Part shown: in pieces, positions 24,940-37,294 of the stretch
How the letters are laid out: each line of letters starts with the position of its first letter
How positions within the stretch are numbered: position 1 is the first letter of the stretch
Assembly: GCA_963823945.1 (NCBI GenBank)
Contig: CAWGNK010000003.1
Coordinates: 434,001 to 498,000 of the forward strand
Source of the DNA: Bog-793 sp963823945
Lineage (GTDB): Bacteria; Actinomycetota; Acidimicrobiia; Acidimicrobiales; Bog-793
Reading direction: 5' to 3'
Length of the DNA stretch: 64,000 nt
Made by a program: the position numbers and the translations under genes
Notes under the pieces: model-generated
Databases searched by the model: none
What the model saw: the letters and a program-made list of their open reading frames with translations, nothing else
What the model was told of the DNA's origin: nothing

Positions 24940-25809
24940 ATGGAGCCGGCGGCGACCGACTGCCAACTCGCCGAGTCCATCGGCGGTCTTGACCGCCTGC
25001 TCGCCGGGCCGAGGCGACGCGGGTCGCGGATCGGGTTCGTCCCGACGCTCGGGGGCCTGCACGGGGGGCATCGGTCGCTGATCGAGACGGCGCGCCGGGG
25101 CAGCGACGTCGTCGTCGTCTCGGTCTTCCTCAACCCGACCCAGTTCGAGGATCCCCGCGACCTCGCCCGCTACCCGGCCGACCTCGCGGCGGACCGGGCG
25201 TTCGCCGCCCGCGCGGGTGCCGACGTCGTGTTCGCGCCGTCGGTCGAGGAGGTCTATCCCGGGGGGCCGGGCATCGTGACGGTCGATCCCGGCGTGCTCG
25301 GGTCGGTCTTCGAAGGCGCGGCGCGGCCCGGACATTTCCGCGGTGTCGCCACCGTCGTGACGAAGCTTCTCGCGATCGTCTCGCCCTCGGTGGCCTACTT
25401 CGGCGAGAAGGACTACCAGCAGCTCGTGATCGTCCGCCAGCTCGTGGCCGATCTTTCCCTGCCGGTCGAGATCGTGGCCTGCCCGACCGTGCGCGACCCG
25501 GACGGCCTGGCGGTCTCGACCCGGAACGCGTTCCTCGGCCCTGAGGAACGCCGGGCCGCGACGGTCCTGCACCGGGCGCTACGCGCCGGGGAGGACGCGG
25601 TGCGGGCGGGAACCAGCGACGCCCACGCCGTCGAGGCGGTGATGCGCGCCACGGCCGAAGCCGAGCCCGCCGTCGCCCTCGACTATGCGAGCGTCGTCGC
25701 CGACGGCCGCCTGGAGCCCTTGTCCAGCGTCGCCGGGGACGTCGCGCTGCTCATCGCGGCGCGGGTGGGCGCGGTGCGGCTCATCGACCACCTGCGGGTC
25801 GTGCGATGA
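24940..25809 (+). CDS. panC: Pantothenate synthetase
   Basis: A 289-residue ATP-dependent ligase joining pantoate and beta-alanine. Motifs: FVPTLGGLHGGHRSLI (nucleotidyl HxGH), VFLNPTQFEDPRDLARYP, HFRGVATVVTKL, YFGEKDYQQL and VSTRNAFL. I use ATG 24940; GTG 24928 and TTG 24931 (overlapping the folK stop) are alternatives. panD, often next to panC, is not here. Its stop overlaps nadB (ATGA). Confidence 0.94.
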   Translation: MEPAATDCQLAESIGGLDRLLAGPRRRGSRIGFVPTLGGLHGGHRSLIETARRGSDVVVVSVFLNPTQFEDPRDLARYPADLAADRAFAARAGADVVFAPSVEEVYPGGPGIVTVDPGVLGSVFEGAARPGHFRGVATVVTKLLAIVSPSVAYFGEKDYQQLVIVRQLVADLSLPVEIVACPTVRDPDGLAVSTRNAFLGPEERRAATVLHRALRAGEDAVRAGTSDAHAVEAVMRATAEAEPAVALDYASVVADGRLEPLSSVAGDVALLIAARVGAVRLIDHLRVVR

Positions 25810-27419
25810 ACGGCGGCCCGCCCCGGGAGTCGTTCGACGCCCTCGTCGTCGGCAGCGGTATCGCCGGGTGCACGGCGGCCCTCGAGCTCGCCGAGCGGGG
25901 GGCCGGACGCGTCGGGCTCGTCACGAAGGGCCGCCTCGACGAGTCGACGACGGCCTGGGCCCAGGGGGGTATCGCGGCGGCCCTGTCCGGCGAGGGCGAT
26001 TCGGTCGAGCTCCACGAGGCCGACACGATCCGGGCCGGCGGCGGACTGTCCGATCTCGACGCCGTGCGGGCGCTCGTCGCGGAAGGGCCGGCCGCCGTTC
26101 GGGCGCTGCTCGGACGGGGAGCCGTGTTCGACCGCGACGACCAGGGCGAGCTCGCCCGGGGCCGTGAGGGCGGCCATTCCGTCGCCCGCGTGGTCCATGC
26201 GGGTGGCATGGCGACCGGGGCCGAGGTGATCCGGGCGCTCGCGGCCGCGCTAGGGACAAGCGGCATCACCGTGCTCGAGCAGCTGTTCGTCACCGATCTC
26301 GTCATCGAGCGGGGTTGTTGCGTGGGAGTGGACTGTCTCGACGGCACTTCCCGGCGGGTCCGGCTCGCCGCCGAGGCGGTCGTGCTCGCGACCGGCGGTG
26401 TGGGCGTGTTGTTCGACGTGACCACGAATCCCCCCGAGACGACGGGAGACGGCATCGCGCTCGCCCTGCGCGCCGGCGTGCCGGTGGCGGACCTCGAATT
26501 CCTCCAGTTCCATCCGACCGCGCTTTGCGTTCCGCGGGAGCCGCGGCCGCTGCTCTCGGAGGGATTGCGCGGCTACGGCGCCCTGCTGGTCGATTCCCGC
26601 GGCGAGCGCTTCGTCGACGAGCTCGCCTCCCGCGACGTCGTGAGCCGCGCCATCGTCGCCCGGATGGTGCGCGACGACGTGCGGAACGTGTTCCTCGACG
26701 CGCGGGGCATCCCCGATTTCGCGGACAGGTTCCCGACGATCGCGACGACGATCGCCCGAGACGGCCTCGACGCCGGGCGGGACCTGCTGCCGGTCGCACC
26801 GGCGGCCCACTACCTGTGCGGAGGTGTCGTGACGGACCTCGCGGGCCGCAGCGCGATGCGCGGCCTGTACGCCGTCGGCGAGGTGGCCTGTACCGGCGCC
26901 CAGGGCGCCAACCGGTTGGCGTCGAACTCGCTCCTCGAGGGGCTCGTGTTTGGATCCCGGGCGGCACGCGCCATCGCCGCCGGCGCAGCCGAGCCTCAGC
27001 CGGAGGGCGCCCTGGAAGGCGTGCTCGAGCCCGAGCGCGCCGCCATCCCGGTCCGGTTCATCGATGCGGGCCAGTTCGCCCCCCCGGCCGCGCCCGGGCC
27101 CGAGGCGCCCCCCGGTGATCTCGCGGCGAGCCGTGCGGCGCTGCGGCGCGTGATGAGCCTGCGTGCCGGGGTCATCCGCGACGCCGAGGGCCTGGCGTCG
27201 CTCGTGCCGGCGCTGCGGCGTGCGGCCTCCGACGCGGCGGCCACCGGGGGGATCGCCGCCGAGGAGCTGAGGAATCTCACCGCAGTCGGGGCCTCGCTGG
27301 CCGCGGCGGCGCTCGCCCGGGCCGAGACCCGTGGGGTGCATACCCGCTCGGACGCCCCCGAGCGCGATGATGCGAACCTCCGGGTGCGCGTGGCGGTGAA
27401 GGCGGTGAAGAGCCCATGA
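25806..27419 (+). CDS. nadB: L-aspartate oxidase
   Basis: A 537-residue flavoprotein that oxidises aspartate to iminoaspartate for NAD synthesis. FAD signature VVGSGIAGCTAALELAERG at the N-terminus; substrate-binding segments TAWAQGGIAA, EFLQFHPTAL, DARGIPDFADRFPTI and HYLCGGVVTDLAGRSAMRGLYAVGE; the C-terminal helical domain is present. Coupled on both sides by ATGA overlaps (panC, nadC). Quinolinate synthase nadA, its usual partner, is absent from the window. Confidence 0.94.
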   Translation: MNGGPPRESFDALVVGSGIAGCTAALELAERGAGRVGLVTKGRLDESTTAWAQGGIAAALSGEGDSVELHEADTIRAGGGLSDLDAVRALVAEGPAAVRALLGRGAVFDRDDQGELARGREGGHSVARVVHAGGMATGAEVIRALAAALGTSGITVLEQLFVTDLVIERGCCVGVDCLDGTSRRVRLAAEAVVLATGGVGVLFDVTTNPPETTGDGIALALRAGVPVADLEFLQFHPTALCVPREPRPLLSEGLRGYGALLVDSRGERFVDELASRDVVSRAIVARMVRDDVRNVFLDARGIPDFADRFPTIATTIARDGLDAGRDLLPVAPAAHYLCGGVVTDLAGRSAMRGLYAVGEVACTGAQGANRLASNSLLEGLVFGSRAARAIAAGAAEPQPEGALEGVLEPERAAIPVRFIDAGQFAPPAAPGPEAPPGDLAASRAALRRVMSLRAGVIRDAEGLASLVPALRRAASDAAATGGIAAEELRNLTAVGASLAAAALARAETRGVHTRSDAPERDDANLRVRVAVKAVKSP

Positions 27420-28294
27420 CGATGTTCGACGACGTCTACCCACCGATCGATGAGGTCCGCCGCGCCGTCACGCTCGCGCTCGCCGAGGACATCGGACCGA
27501 TCGGGGACCTCACCGGTTCGCTCGTGCCGGCCGATGCCGTGGCGCGGGCCTCGTTCGTCGCGCGTCGTCCCGGTGTCATCGCCGGGATGAGCTGTGTGCG
27601 CGAAACCTGCCACGAGCTCGACACCGGGCTCGACCTCACCGTGCTCGTCGAGGACAGCGGGGACGTGGACGCAGGGAGCGTGGTCGCGCGCGTCGCCGGC
27701 CCGTTCCGGTCGCTGCTGATCGCCGAGCGAACGGCCCTCAACTTCCTGTGCCACCTCTCGGGTGTCGCGACGCTCACCCGCCGCTACGTTGAGGCGGCCT
27801 CCGCCGTGAACCTCGCCGCCAGGGTGCGGGACACGCGCAAGACGACGCCTGGGCTGCGCGCCCTCGAGAAGGCGGCGGTGCGCGCCGGCGGGGGCATCAA
27901 CCACCGAGCCTCGCTCTCGGGGGGAGTGCTCGTGAAGGACAACCACCTCGGCGGTGTGTCGCTCTCCGACGCCGTGGTCCGGGCGATCGAGCGCTGGCCG
28001 GGCCGCTTCATCGAGGTCGAGTGCGACAACCTCGAACAGGTGTCTCTCGCCGTCGAGGCCGGGGCGGCCGGCGTGATGTGCGACAACATGTCGCCCGAGG
28101 AGGTGCGCCAGGCCGTCGACATCGTGCAAGCCCACCCGAGGGGGCGTGCGGGTGCCGTCCTCGTCGAGGCGTCGGGGGGGATCACGCTGGAGAACATCGC
28201 CGCCTACGCCCGGGCGGGGGCGAACCTCATCTCGGTCGGGGCGATCACGCACTCGGCGCCGATACTCGACATCGGCCTCGACATCGAGGACTGA
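27416..28294 (+). CDS. nadC: Nicotinate-nucleotide pyrophosphorylase (carboxylating)
   Basis: A 292-residue quinolinate phosphoribosyltransferase. Signatures: ERTALNFLCHLSGVATLTRRYV, RDTRKTTPGLRALEK, GGGINHRASLSGGVLVKDNH, EVECDNLEQV and EASGGITLENIAAYA. Converts quinolinate and PRPP to nicotinate mononucleotide. Coupled to nadB. NaAD made downstream of this pathway is also the LarB substrate, although LarB is encoded elsewhere in the window. Confidence 0.95.
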   Translation: MTMFDDVYPPIDEVRRAVTLALAEDIGPIGDLTGSLVPADAVARASFVARRPGVIAGMSCVRETCHELDTGLDLTVLVEDSGDVDAGSVVARVAGPFRSLLIAERTALNFLCHLSGVATLTRRYVEAASAVNLAARVRDTRKTTPGLRALEKAAVRAGGGINHRASLSGGVLVKDNHLGGVSLSDAVVRAIERWPGRFIEVECDNLEQVSLAVEAGAAGVMCDNMSPEEVRQAVDIVQAHPRGRAGAVLVEASGGITLENIAAYARAGANLISVGAITHSAPILDIGLDIED

Positions 28295-28367
28295 AGACGG
28301 TGGCGGCGTGACCCCGGAGGGCCCCGGAACCGGGTCGCGTCCTCGCGATCGGGTAGACCGTTCGACG

Positions 28368-29237
28368 ATGCTCCTCGCCATCGACGTCGGCAACACCCAG
28401 ACGGTGATCGGGGTGTTCGTCGACCCCGCCGTACCGGACGACCGGCCCGCCCGGCCCGCGGGGGAGCTGCCGGGGCTCGCCCACAGCTGGCGGATCTCGA
28501 CCGACCCCGACCGCACCGCCGACGAGTACGCCCTGATGGTCGTCCAGCTGCTCGCCGCGGCAGGGATCTCGTTGCCCGCCGCTGGCGCCCCCGGTCCCGC
28601 CGACGGGGCGCGGGAGATCGGGAGCGTCGTCGTCTCGTCCTCGGTCCCGTCGGTGACCGCGGCGCTGCGCCGCATGGCCACCGACTGGTTCGCGGTCTCG
28701 CTGCTCGTCGTCGAACCCGGGATCCGCACCGGGATGCCGATCCTTTACGACAATCCCCGGGAGGTCGGGGCCGACCGGATCGTCAACGCCGTCGGCGCCA
28801 TCGACCTGTTCGGCGGACCGTGCATCGTCGTCGACTTCGGCACGGCGACGACGTTCGACGTCATCAGCGCCCAGGCCGAGTACCTCGGGGGTGCGATCGC
28901 CCCCGGACTCGAGATCTCGATGGGGGCGCTGTTCGAGCACGCCGCCGCGCTGCGGCGCGTGGAACTCGTCGCGCCGGCGAGCGTCGTCGGCCGCTCGACG
29001 GTCGAGTCGATGCAGTCGGGCGCCGTCTTCGGGCACGCCGGCCTCGTCGACGGGATCTGCCGGCGCATCCGCGCCGAGCACGACGTGGCGACGGTCGTCG
29101 CGACCGGCGGCCTGTGCGGCGTCGTCGCGCCGTACTGCGAGGTCGTGACCGCCGTCGAGCCCTGGCTGACACTGCACGGGCTGCGGATCCTCTATGGCCG
29201 CAACCAATCCCCCGACCCGAACAAGGCGCCCGCGTGA
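28368..29237 (+). CDS. coaX: Type III pantothenate kinase
   Basis: A 289-residue ASKHA-fold kinase that phosphorylates pantothenate. Signatures: MLLAIDVGNTQTVIGVF at the start, DNPREVGADRIVNAVGA, CIVVDFGTATTFDVI and GGAIAPGLEIS. A short insertion rich in Pro/Ala (about residues 22-35 and 66-78) makes the N-terminal domain slightly longer than usual. The stop overlaps the lysS GTG by three bases. It sits with panC in a CoA/NAD block. Confidence 0.94.
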   Translation: MLLAIDVGNTQTVIGVFVDPAVPDDRPARPAGELPGLAHSWRISTDPDRTADEYALMVVQLLAAAGISLPAAGAPGPADGAREIGSVVVSSSVPSVTAALRRMATDWFAVSLLVVEPGIRTGMPILYDNPREVGADRIVNAVGAIDLFGGPCIVVDFGTATTFDVISAQAEYLGGAIAPGLEISMGALFEHAAALRRVELVAPASVVGRSTVESMQSGAVFGHAGLVDGICRRIRAEHDVATVVATGGLCGVVAPYCEVVTAVEPWLTLHGLRILYGRNQSPDPNKAPA

Positions 29238-30685
29238 GCCCCGGCGAGCAGCGCGGCGTGCCCTACCGGTTCCCGGGGGCAACGGCGGCCGCGGCCGTCT
29301 CGGCCGCCCACGGGGTCCTCGCGGCCGGCGAGTCGTCCCACGTCACGGTGACGGTGGCGGGCCGGATCATGCTCTTCCGCCCCCAGGGCGGTGCTGCCTT
29401 CGCCGACCTGCGCGACTGGACGGGGTCGATCCAGCTCTACGCCTCGGCCGGCGAGACGGAACGCTTCGACGAGTTCGTCCGGCTCGGGCTCGGTGACTGG
29501 GTCGGTGCCACCGGCGAGGTGATCCGCACCCGCCGGGGCGAACTCTCCGTGCGAGTCGCCGAGTGGCAGCTCCTCGCGGAGAACCGGCGAGGCTTCGGCG
29601 ACAAGTGGAAGGGGGTCCACGACGTCGAGACCCGCTTCCGCCAGCGCGAGGTCGACCTCTGGGCGAACGAGGGGGTGCGCGAGACATTCCTGCTGCGGTC
29701 GCGGGTGGTGCGCGCGATCCGGCAGAACCTCGACGGGCGGGGCTTCGTCGAGGTCGAGACCCCGGTCCTCCAGGCCCAGGCGGGTGGGGCGTTCGCCCGC
29801 CCGTTCATCACGCACTTCAACTCGCTGCACGCCGACTTCGTGCTCCGGGTCGCGAGCGAGCTCTACCTCAAGCGCCTCGTCATCGGGGGGTTCGAGCGCG
29901 TCTACGAGATCGGCAAGGACTTCCGCAACGAGGGCCTGTCGCCGACCCACAACCCGGAGTTCACCGTGCTCGAGGCCTACCAGGCCTACGCCGACTTCTC
30001 GGACATGACCGGGCTCGTCGAGGATCTCGTCTACCAGGCGGCGATCGCCGCCGGCGGCGGGGGCATCATCACCTACCAGGGTCGTCGCGTCGACCTCACC
30101 CCCCCATGGCGCACCGTCACCGTGGAGGAGGCGATTCGCGAGGTGACCGGGGCCGAGTGCCACCTCGACGACGGCCCCGTGGCGCTGCGGGCGCGGGCCG
30201 GTGAGCTCGGCGTCCCCCTCGAGGAACGCTGGGGGCCCGGGAAGGTCCTCACCGAGATCTACGAGCGGACGACCGAGCACAGCTTGTGGGACCCGGTGCA
30301 CGTCGTCGACCACCCGGTCGAGGCCTCACCGCTCACCCGACGGCACCGCACGAAGCCCGACACCGCCGAACGGGCGACCTCGGTCGTTGCCGGCCGCGAG
30401 ATTTCCGAGTCCTACAGCGAGCTCGTCGACCCGGTCGACCAGCGGGCGCGATTCGTCGCCCAGGCCGCCGAGCGGGCCGCCGGCGACGACGAGGCGATGA
30501 CCGTCGACGAGGACTTCCTGCGGGCGCTCGAGCACGGGATGCCGCCGACCGGCGGGATCGGCATCGGGATCGACCGCCTCGTGATGCTGCTGGCCGACAA
30601 GGCGACGATCAAAGAGGTGATGCTCTTCCCGGCCCTGCGCCCGGAGGCCGACCGGCCCGGGGAGGCCGAGCCGGGCGACGGCTAG
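29234..30685 (+). CDS. lysS: Lysyl-tRNA synthetase, class II
   Basis: A 483-residue class II synthetase. The N-terminal OB-fold carries VAGRIMLFRPQGGAAFADLRDWTG; motif 2 is EIGKDFRNEGLSPTHNPEFTVLEAYQAY; motif 3 is GGIGIGIDRLVMLL. GTG start at 29234 overlaps the coaX stop. The protein is somewhat shorter at its N-terminus than most bacterial LysS. Its last four bases overlap the stop of the convergent polyprenyl synthase (shared CTAG). Confidence 0.95.
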   Translation: MSPGEQRGVPYRFPGATAAAAVSAAHGVLAAGESSHVTVTVAGRIMLFRPQGGAAFADLRDWTGSIQLYASAGETERFDEFVRLGLGDWVGATGEVIRTRRGELSVRVAEWQLLAENRRGFGDKWKGVHDVETRFRQREVDLWANEGVRETFLLRSRVVRAIRQNLDGRGFVEVETPVLQAQAGGAFARPFITHFNSLHADFVLRVASELYLKRLVIGGFERVYEIGKDFRNEGLSPTHNPEFTVLEAYQAYADFSDMTGLVEDLVYQAAIAAGGGGIITYQGRRVDLTPPWRTVTVEEAIREVTGAECHLDDGPVALRARAGELGVPLEERWGPGKVLTEIYERTTEHSLWDPVHVVDHPVEASPLTRRHRTKPDTAERATSVVAGREISESYSELVDPVDQRARFVAQAAERAAGDDEAMTVDEDFLRALEHGMPPTGGIGIGIDRLVMLLADKATIKEVMLFPALRPEADRPGEAEPGDG

Positions 30686-31677
30686 CTGGCGAGCGCCCGC
30701 ATCGAGCGGTCGAGGTCGTCGACGAGCCGCAACCCGAGCCCGCGGAGCGAGCGCGCGACGACGCCGTCGCCGAGGCCGCGCGCGATCTCCCCCGCCTCGA
30801 GCGCGTACCGGCGGGCGACGTCCTGGGATTCGGCGATCCCGTCGGACTCGGCGACGAGCGCCCGGGCGAACTCGACCTCCTCGTGGCCGAGGGGGCGGCC
30901 CAGCAGGCGGCGCAGCTCCGGCCCGACGCGCCGGTCGACGAGGGCGCGCTGCACGGGCAGCGTGTAGATCCCCTCGGCGAGGTCCTGGCCGGGAGGCTTC
31001 CCGGACTCCTCCTCGCTCGCGACGATGTCGAGGATGTCGTCGCGGATCTGGAAGACGTAGCCGAGGCTCTCCCCGAAAGCCGTCAGCGCCTCGGTGTCGC
31101 GCCGGTCGAGGTCGGCCGTGAGGGCGCCGACGCGGCAGGCCGTCCCCATCAGCGCGCCGGTCTTGTCGGCGATGGCGGCCAGGTAGTCCTCGACGCTGCG
31201 GTCGATCCGGTAGACGGAGCGCACCTCGGCGATCTGCCCCTGGCACAGGCGGGCGAGCGTCGTGGCGATCGTCGCCGCGATCTCCGTTCCGAGCGAGGCG
31301 GCGATCTCGGCGGAGCGGGCGAGCAGGAAGTCGCCGACGACGACGGCGAGCAGGTTCCCCCAGCGGCCGTTCACGCTGACGACGTTGCGGCGCTTCACCG
31401 CCTCGTCCATCACGTCGTCGTGGTAGAGCGAGGCGAGGTGGACGAGCTCGACCGACACGCCCCCGAGCAGGGTGTCCTCGCCGACGGGGTCACCCTCGAG
31501 GCCCGCCGCGGCGAGGGTCAGCGTGGGCCGCAGCCGCTTGCCGCCCGCCTCGATGAGGTGGGTCGCGATCTCGTCGACGAAGGGCTCGCCCGAGAGCGCG
31601 ATCTCGCGCAGGGTCTCCTCGAGACGGGCGAGGTCAGCCGGGTCGACGGGGAGCGCGAAGGGGTCCTGGGCGTTCAT
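30682..31677 (-). CDS. Trans-polyprenyl diphosphate synthase
   Basis: A 331-residue chain-elongating prenyltransferase. First Asp-rich motif is YHDDVMDEAVKRR, second is QIRDDILDI; GGKRLRP near the N-terminus binds diphosphate, and GDFLLARS follows the first motif. The product is probably a menaquinone side chain precursor (C35-C45), which the sequence does not fix. ATG 31677 is chosen; GTG 31698 is possible. It faces lysS with a 4-base overlap and is divergent from clpC, in a position where many actinobacteria carry lsr2. Confidence 0.92.
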   Translation of the reverse strand: MNAQDPFALPVDPADLARLEETLREIALSGEPFVDEIATHLIEAGGKRLRPTLTLAAAGLEGDPVGEDTLLGGVSVELVHLASLYHDDVMDEAVKRRNVVSVNGRWGNLLAVVVGDFLLARSAEIAASLGTEIAATIATTLARLCQGQIAEVRSVYRIDRSVEDYLAAIADKTGALMGTACRVGALTADLDRRDTEALTAFGESLGYVFQIRDDILDIVASEEESGKPPGQDLAEGIYTLPVQRALVDRRVGPELRRLLGRPLGHEEVEFARALVAESDGIAESQDVARRYALEAGEIARGLGDGVVARSLRGLGLRLVDDLDRSMRALAS

Positions 31678-31730
31678 CAGACCAGCACGATACGCCACCG
31701 CCGCGTGTACTTGGCAACGGCGAGGCGTCG

Positions 31731-31765
31731 CGGGCGGCCCCGGCGTGCTCGGCCGGGGCCGCCCG
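31731..31765. promoter_or_regulatory. 13-bp perfect hairpin between divergent genes
   Basis: CGGGCGGCCCCGG (31731-31743) and CCGGGGCCGCCCG (31753-31765) pair perfectly around a 9-base loop. It lies between the start of the polyprenyl synthase (minus) and clpC (plus). A terminator would not be expected between divergent starts, so an operator or 5'-leader structure is more likely. Confidence 0.45.
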
Positions 31766-31829
31766 AACGCGGTCGGAGGGGGACCTCCCGATAGACTGCG
31801 GGCAGCATCTTCTAGTGAGGGAGTGGGAT

Positions 31830-34319
<2,490 letters not shown>

Positions 34320-34573
34320 CCCGGCGGTCCGCACCTCCCGGCTGGGCCGGGCGGTGAGTTCGCACCGCAACCAGGCGTGCGTCCGGCCGCGCTCGTCGTC
34401 GTGGTCCTGACGCCCCGGGCCCGGCGCCCGATGGCTCGCCACCGGGCCGGTGTCCCCGGACCGGTAGACTTATGCCAAGTCGTGGCCGCAGGCCGGGGCG
34501 GAACCGTTCGGGGGATCCGCCGGGCCCCGTCTTCACGGCGGGAGAATTCCTCTCGAGACGTGAGGAGTCGCGA

Positions 34574-35050
34574 GTGTTCGACGTTGGCGACAAGGTCGTC
34601 TATCCCCACCACGGCGCGGCGGTGGTCGAGCGTCGCGAGATGCGCGAAGCCTTCGGCGAGGAGCGCGAGTACCTCGTCCTCCGCCTCGCCTACGGCGACC
34701 TCACATTGATGGTCCCCTCGGACAACACCGAGGAGGTCGGGCTGCGCGAGGTCATCAACGACGAAGAGGTCGAGGAGGTTTTCGCCGTCCTTCGCAAGAA
34801 GGAGGCGCGGATGCCGACGAACTGGTCCCGTCGCTACAAGAACCACGTCGAGAAGCTGAAGTCCGGTGACATCTACCAGGTCGCCGAGGTGGTGCGGAAC
34901 CTCTCGATCCGCGACAAGGACAAGGGGCTGTCCGCCGGCGAGAAGCGCATGCTGAACCGGGCCCGGCAGATCCTCGTGTCGGAGCTGACGTTCGCCATCG
35001 GCGTGAGCGAGGCCGAGGCCGAGGAGCGGCTCAACGCCGCACTCCCCTAA
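34574..35050 (+). CDS. carD: CarD-family RNA polymerase-binding transcription regulator
   Basis: A 158-residue CarD protein. The N-terminal Tudor-like RNA polymerase-interacting domain starts FDVGDKVVYPHHGAAVVE, and the C-terminal helical DNA-binding domain includes NWSRRYKNHVEKLKSGDIYQVAEVVRNL. In actinobacteria CarD stabilises open complexes, notably at rRNA promoters. GTG start with AGGAG six bases upstream. About 250 bp separate it from clpC, so it has its own promoter region; ispD follows after 22 bp. Confidence 0.94.
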   Translation: MFDVGDKVVYPHHGAAVVERREMREAFGEEREYLVLRLAYGDLTLMVPSDNTEEVGLREVINDEEVEEVFAVLRKKEARMPTNWSRRYKNHVEKLKSGDIYQVAEVVRNLSIRDKDKGLSAGEKRMLNRARQILVSELTFAIGVSEAEAEERLNAALP

Positions 35051-35072
35051 CCGGGAACCGCGGGCCGGATCC

Positions 35073-35741
35073 GTGCCGGACGGCGTCTGGGCGATCGTCG
35101 TCGCAGCCGGTGAGGGTCGCCGCTTCGGCGGGCCGAAACAGTTCACGCCCGTCGGCGGGCGCCTCATCGTCGAGTGGGCCGTCGACGCGGCGCGCGCGGC
35201 GGCCGACGGCGTCGTCCTCGTCGTCCCGCCCTCGAGAGTCGCCGACCCCGCCCTCCACGCCGGGTGTGCGATCGTCGTCGCCGGGGGACCGACACGGGCG
35301 GGATCGGTGCGCGCCGGGCTCGGCCGGGTGCCGGACACCGCCGGGATCGTGCTCGTCCACGACGCGGCCCGCCCCCTGGCGTCGGCCGATCTGTTCGCCG
35401 CCGTCGTCGCCGCGGTCCGCGAGGGCGCCGACGCGGCGATCCCGTGCCTCCCGGTCGCCGACACGCTGAAGCGGGTGCGCGACGGCCTGGTCGTCGAGAC
35501 CGTCGACCGGACCGAGCTCCACGCCGTCCAGACCCCGCAGGCCTTCCGCCGCGAGGTACTCCGTCGGGCCCACGAGGGCTGTCCCGAGGCGACCGACGAC
35601 GCGGCCCTCGTCGAGGCGATCGGGGGCGTTGTCGTCGCCGTGCCGGGGGAGGCGCGCAACCGCAAGATCACCGACCCGTCCGACCTCGCCCTCGTCGGGG
35701 AGCTGCTCGAGGGCGGACAGCTTCGGGGGCGAGATGAGTGA
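35073..35741 (+). CDS. ispD: 2-C-methyl-D-erythritol 4-phosphate cytidylyltransferase
   Basis: A 222-residue nucleotidyltransferase of the MEP isoprenoid pathway. Signatures: AIVVAAGEGRRFGGPKQF, VLVHDAARPL, VADTLKRV, TPQAFRREVL and NRKITDPSDLAL. GTG start. Overlaps ispF by eight bases. It supplies precursors used by prenyl synthases such as the one at 30.7 kb. Confidence 0.95.
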   Translation: MPDGVWAIVVAAGEGRRFGGPKQFTPVGGRLIVEWAVDAARAAADGVVLVVPPSRVADPALHAGCAIVVAGGPTRAGSVRAGLGRVPDTAGIVLVHDAARPLASADLFAAVVAAVREGADAAIPCLPVADTLKRVRDGLVVETVDRTELHAVQTPQAFRREVLRRAHEGCPEATDDAALVEAIGGVVVAVPGEARNRKITDPSDLALVGELLEGGQLRGRDE

Positions 35742-36219
35742 GCTCCGGGTCGGCCTCGGCGTCGACCTCCACCGTTTCGCCGCCGGGGCGGAGACCGACG
35801 ACGGGCCGCTCGTACTCGGGGGTGTGCACTTCGCCGGTGAACGACCTCTCGTCGGGCACAGCGACGCCGACGCGATCGCCCACGCCGTGGCCGACGCCGT
35901 CCTCGGTGCGGCGGGGCTCGGCGACATGGGTGACCATTTCCCCGACACCGATCCCGCCTGGCGCGGTGCCGACAGCCTGGGGCTCCTGAGCGCGGCGGTC
36001 GCCGCGGCCGCCGGCGCCGGCTGGCGATTCGTGAACGCCGACTGCACCCTCGTCGCCGAGCGCCCCCGGGTCGCCGCGGTCCGGGACGAGATGGTCGCGC
36101 GCCTGTCCGGCGCCGCCGGCGGTCCTGTCCACGTGAAAGCGACGCGTCCCGAGGGTCTCGGGAGCCTCGGCCGGGTCGAGGGGGTCGCGTGCCTGGCCGT
36201 CGCGCTCCTCGAGCGGTGA
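35734..36219 (+). CDS. ispF: 2-C-methyl-D-erythritol 2,4-cyclodiphosphate synthase
   Basis: A 161-residue MEP pathway enzyme. Signatures: GLGVDLHRF (metal Asp and His), VGHSDADAIAHAVADAVLGAAGLGDMGDHFPDTDP and VKATRPEGLGSLGRVEGVAC. ATG 35734 overlaps the ispD end. Its stop overlaps the GTG of the rRNA methyltransferase; cysS, often found between them in mycobacteria, is missing. Confidence 0.96.
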   Translation: MSELRVGLGVDLHRFAAGAETDDGPLVLGGVHFAGERPLVGHSDADAIAHAVADAVLGAAGLGDMGDHFPDTDPAWRGADSLGLLSAAVAAAAGAGWRFVNADCTLVAERPRVAAVRDEMVARLSGAAGGPVHVKATRPEGLGSLGRVEGVACLAVALLER

Positions 36220-37294
36220 GGGGCGCGCCGGCCCGTGACCGGCGCTTTCCTTCAGACCGCGGCGAGAGCGGCCTCGGCGGCGAGCAGGTCGAAGGGCGCC
36301 GCGCCGTGCGTGAGCTTCTCGCCGCCGGCCGCCGAGAAGTGCGCGAGCTCTTCGTCGCCGAGGGCCAGGACGCCTCGGACCTGCTGGACGAGGTGGTCGC
36401 GCTGGCCGCCGCCGCAGGCGTCCCGCGCCAGACCGTCTCGGCGCTCGAGCTGCGCGGGCTCGCGCGCACGGAGGCGCCCCAGGGCGTTGTCGCCCGGGCC
36501 GCGCCGGTGGAATCGGTCGGGCTCGACGAGCTCGTCGCCCCGAACCCCGGGCACACCCCGGCGCGCACCCCGGCAGGCGCCGTGCCCTTCCTCGTCGTCG
36601 TCGCCGAGGTGACCGATCCGCACAACCTGGGCGCGATCCTGCGCAGCGCGCTCGGCGCCGGGGTGACGGGTGTCGTGCTCGCCCGCCACCGGACGGCCAG
36701 TCTCACTCCTTCGGCGGTGAAGGCGGCGGCGGGGGCGGTCGAGCACCTGCCGATCGCCCTCGTGTCCGGGATCGGCCCGGCGCTCAACTCGCTCGCCGGA
36801 CGCGGGGTGTGGATCGTCGGCCTCGACCCGGAGGGGGAGCGGTCGCTCGACGAGCTCGAGATCGCGACCGAGCCTTTGGCGGTCGTCGTCGGGGCCGAGG
36901 GGAGGGGGCTCGCGCCGCTCGTGCGGAAGCGGTGCGACGTGCGCTGCCGGATCCCGCTCTACGGGCCGATCGAGTCGCTCAACGTTTCCGTCGCCACGGC
37001 GGTGGCGCTCTTCGCGCTCGGCGGCGCGGCGGCACGGCACCGGGACCGGGACGCCGCCGGGCTGAGCCGGGCCGAACGCCGGGGCGCGGCCCACCGCGGG
37101 CCGGTTGCTCCCATGCCACGAGCACCGGGGTGCCTGGCGGGAAGGCCGATGCGCCGGCCCGCGGGCGCGGCGACCGGACGATCGCGGCGGGAAGGAAATG
37201 ACCCGCGGACGGCGAAGCCGCCCGGTCCTGCTGGTTTGCCCGGGCGGGGGTCACCCGCCGGGGTGCGGTGCCGCCGGTGCCGGCAGGTCCGGCC

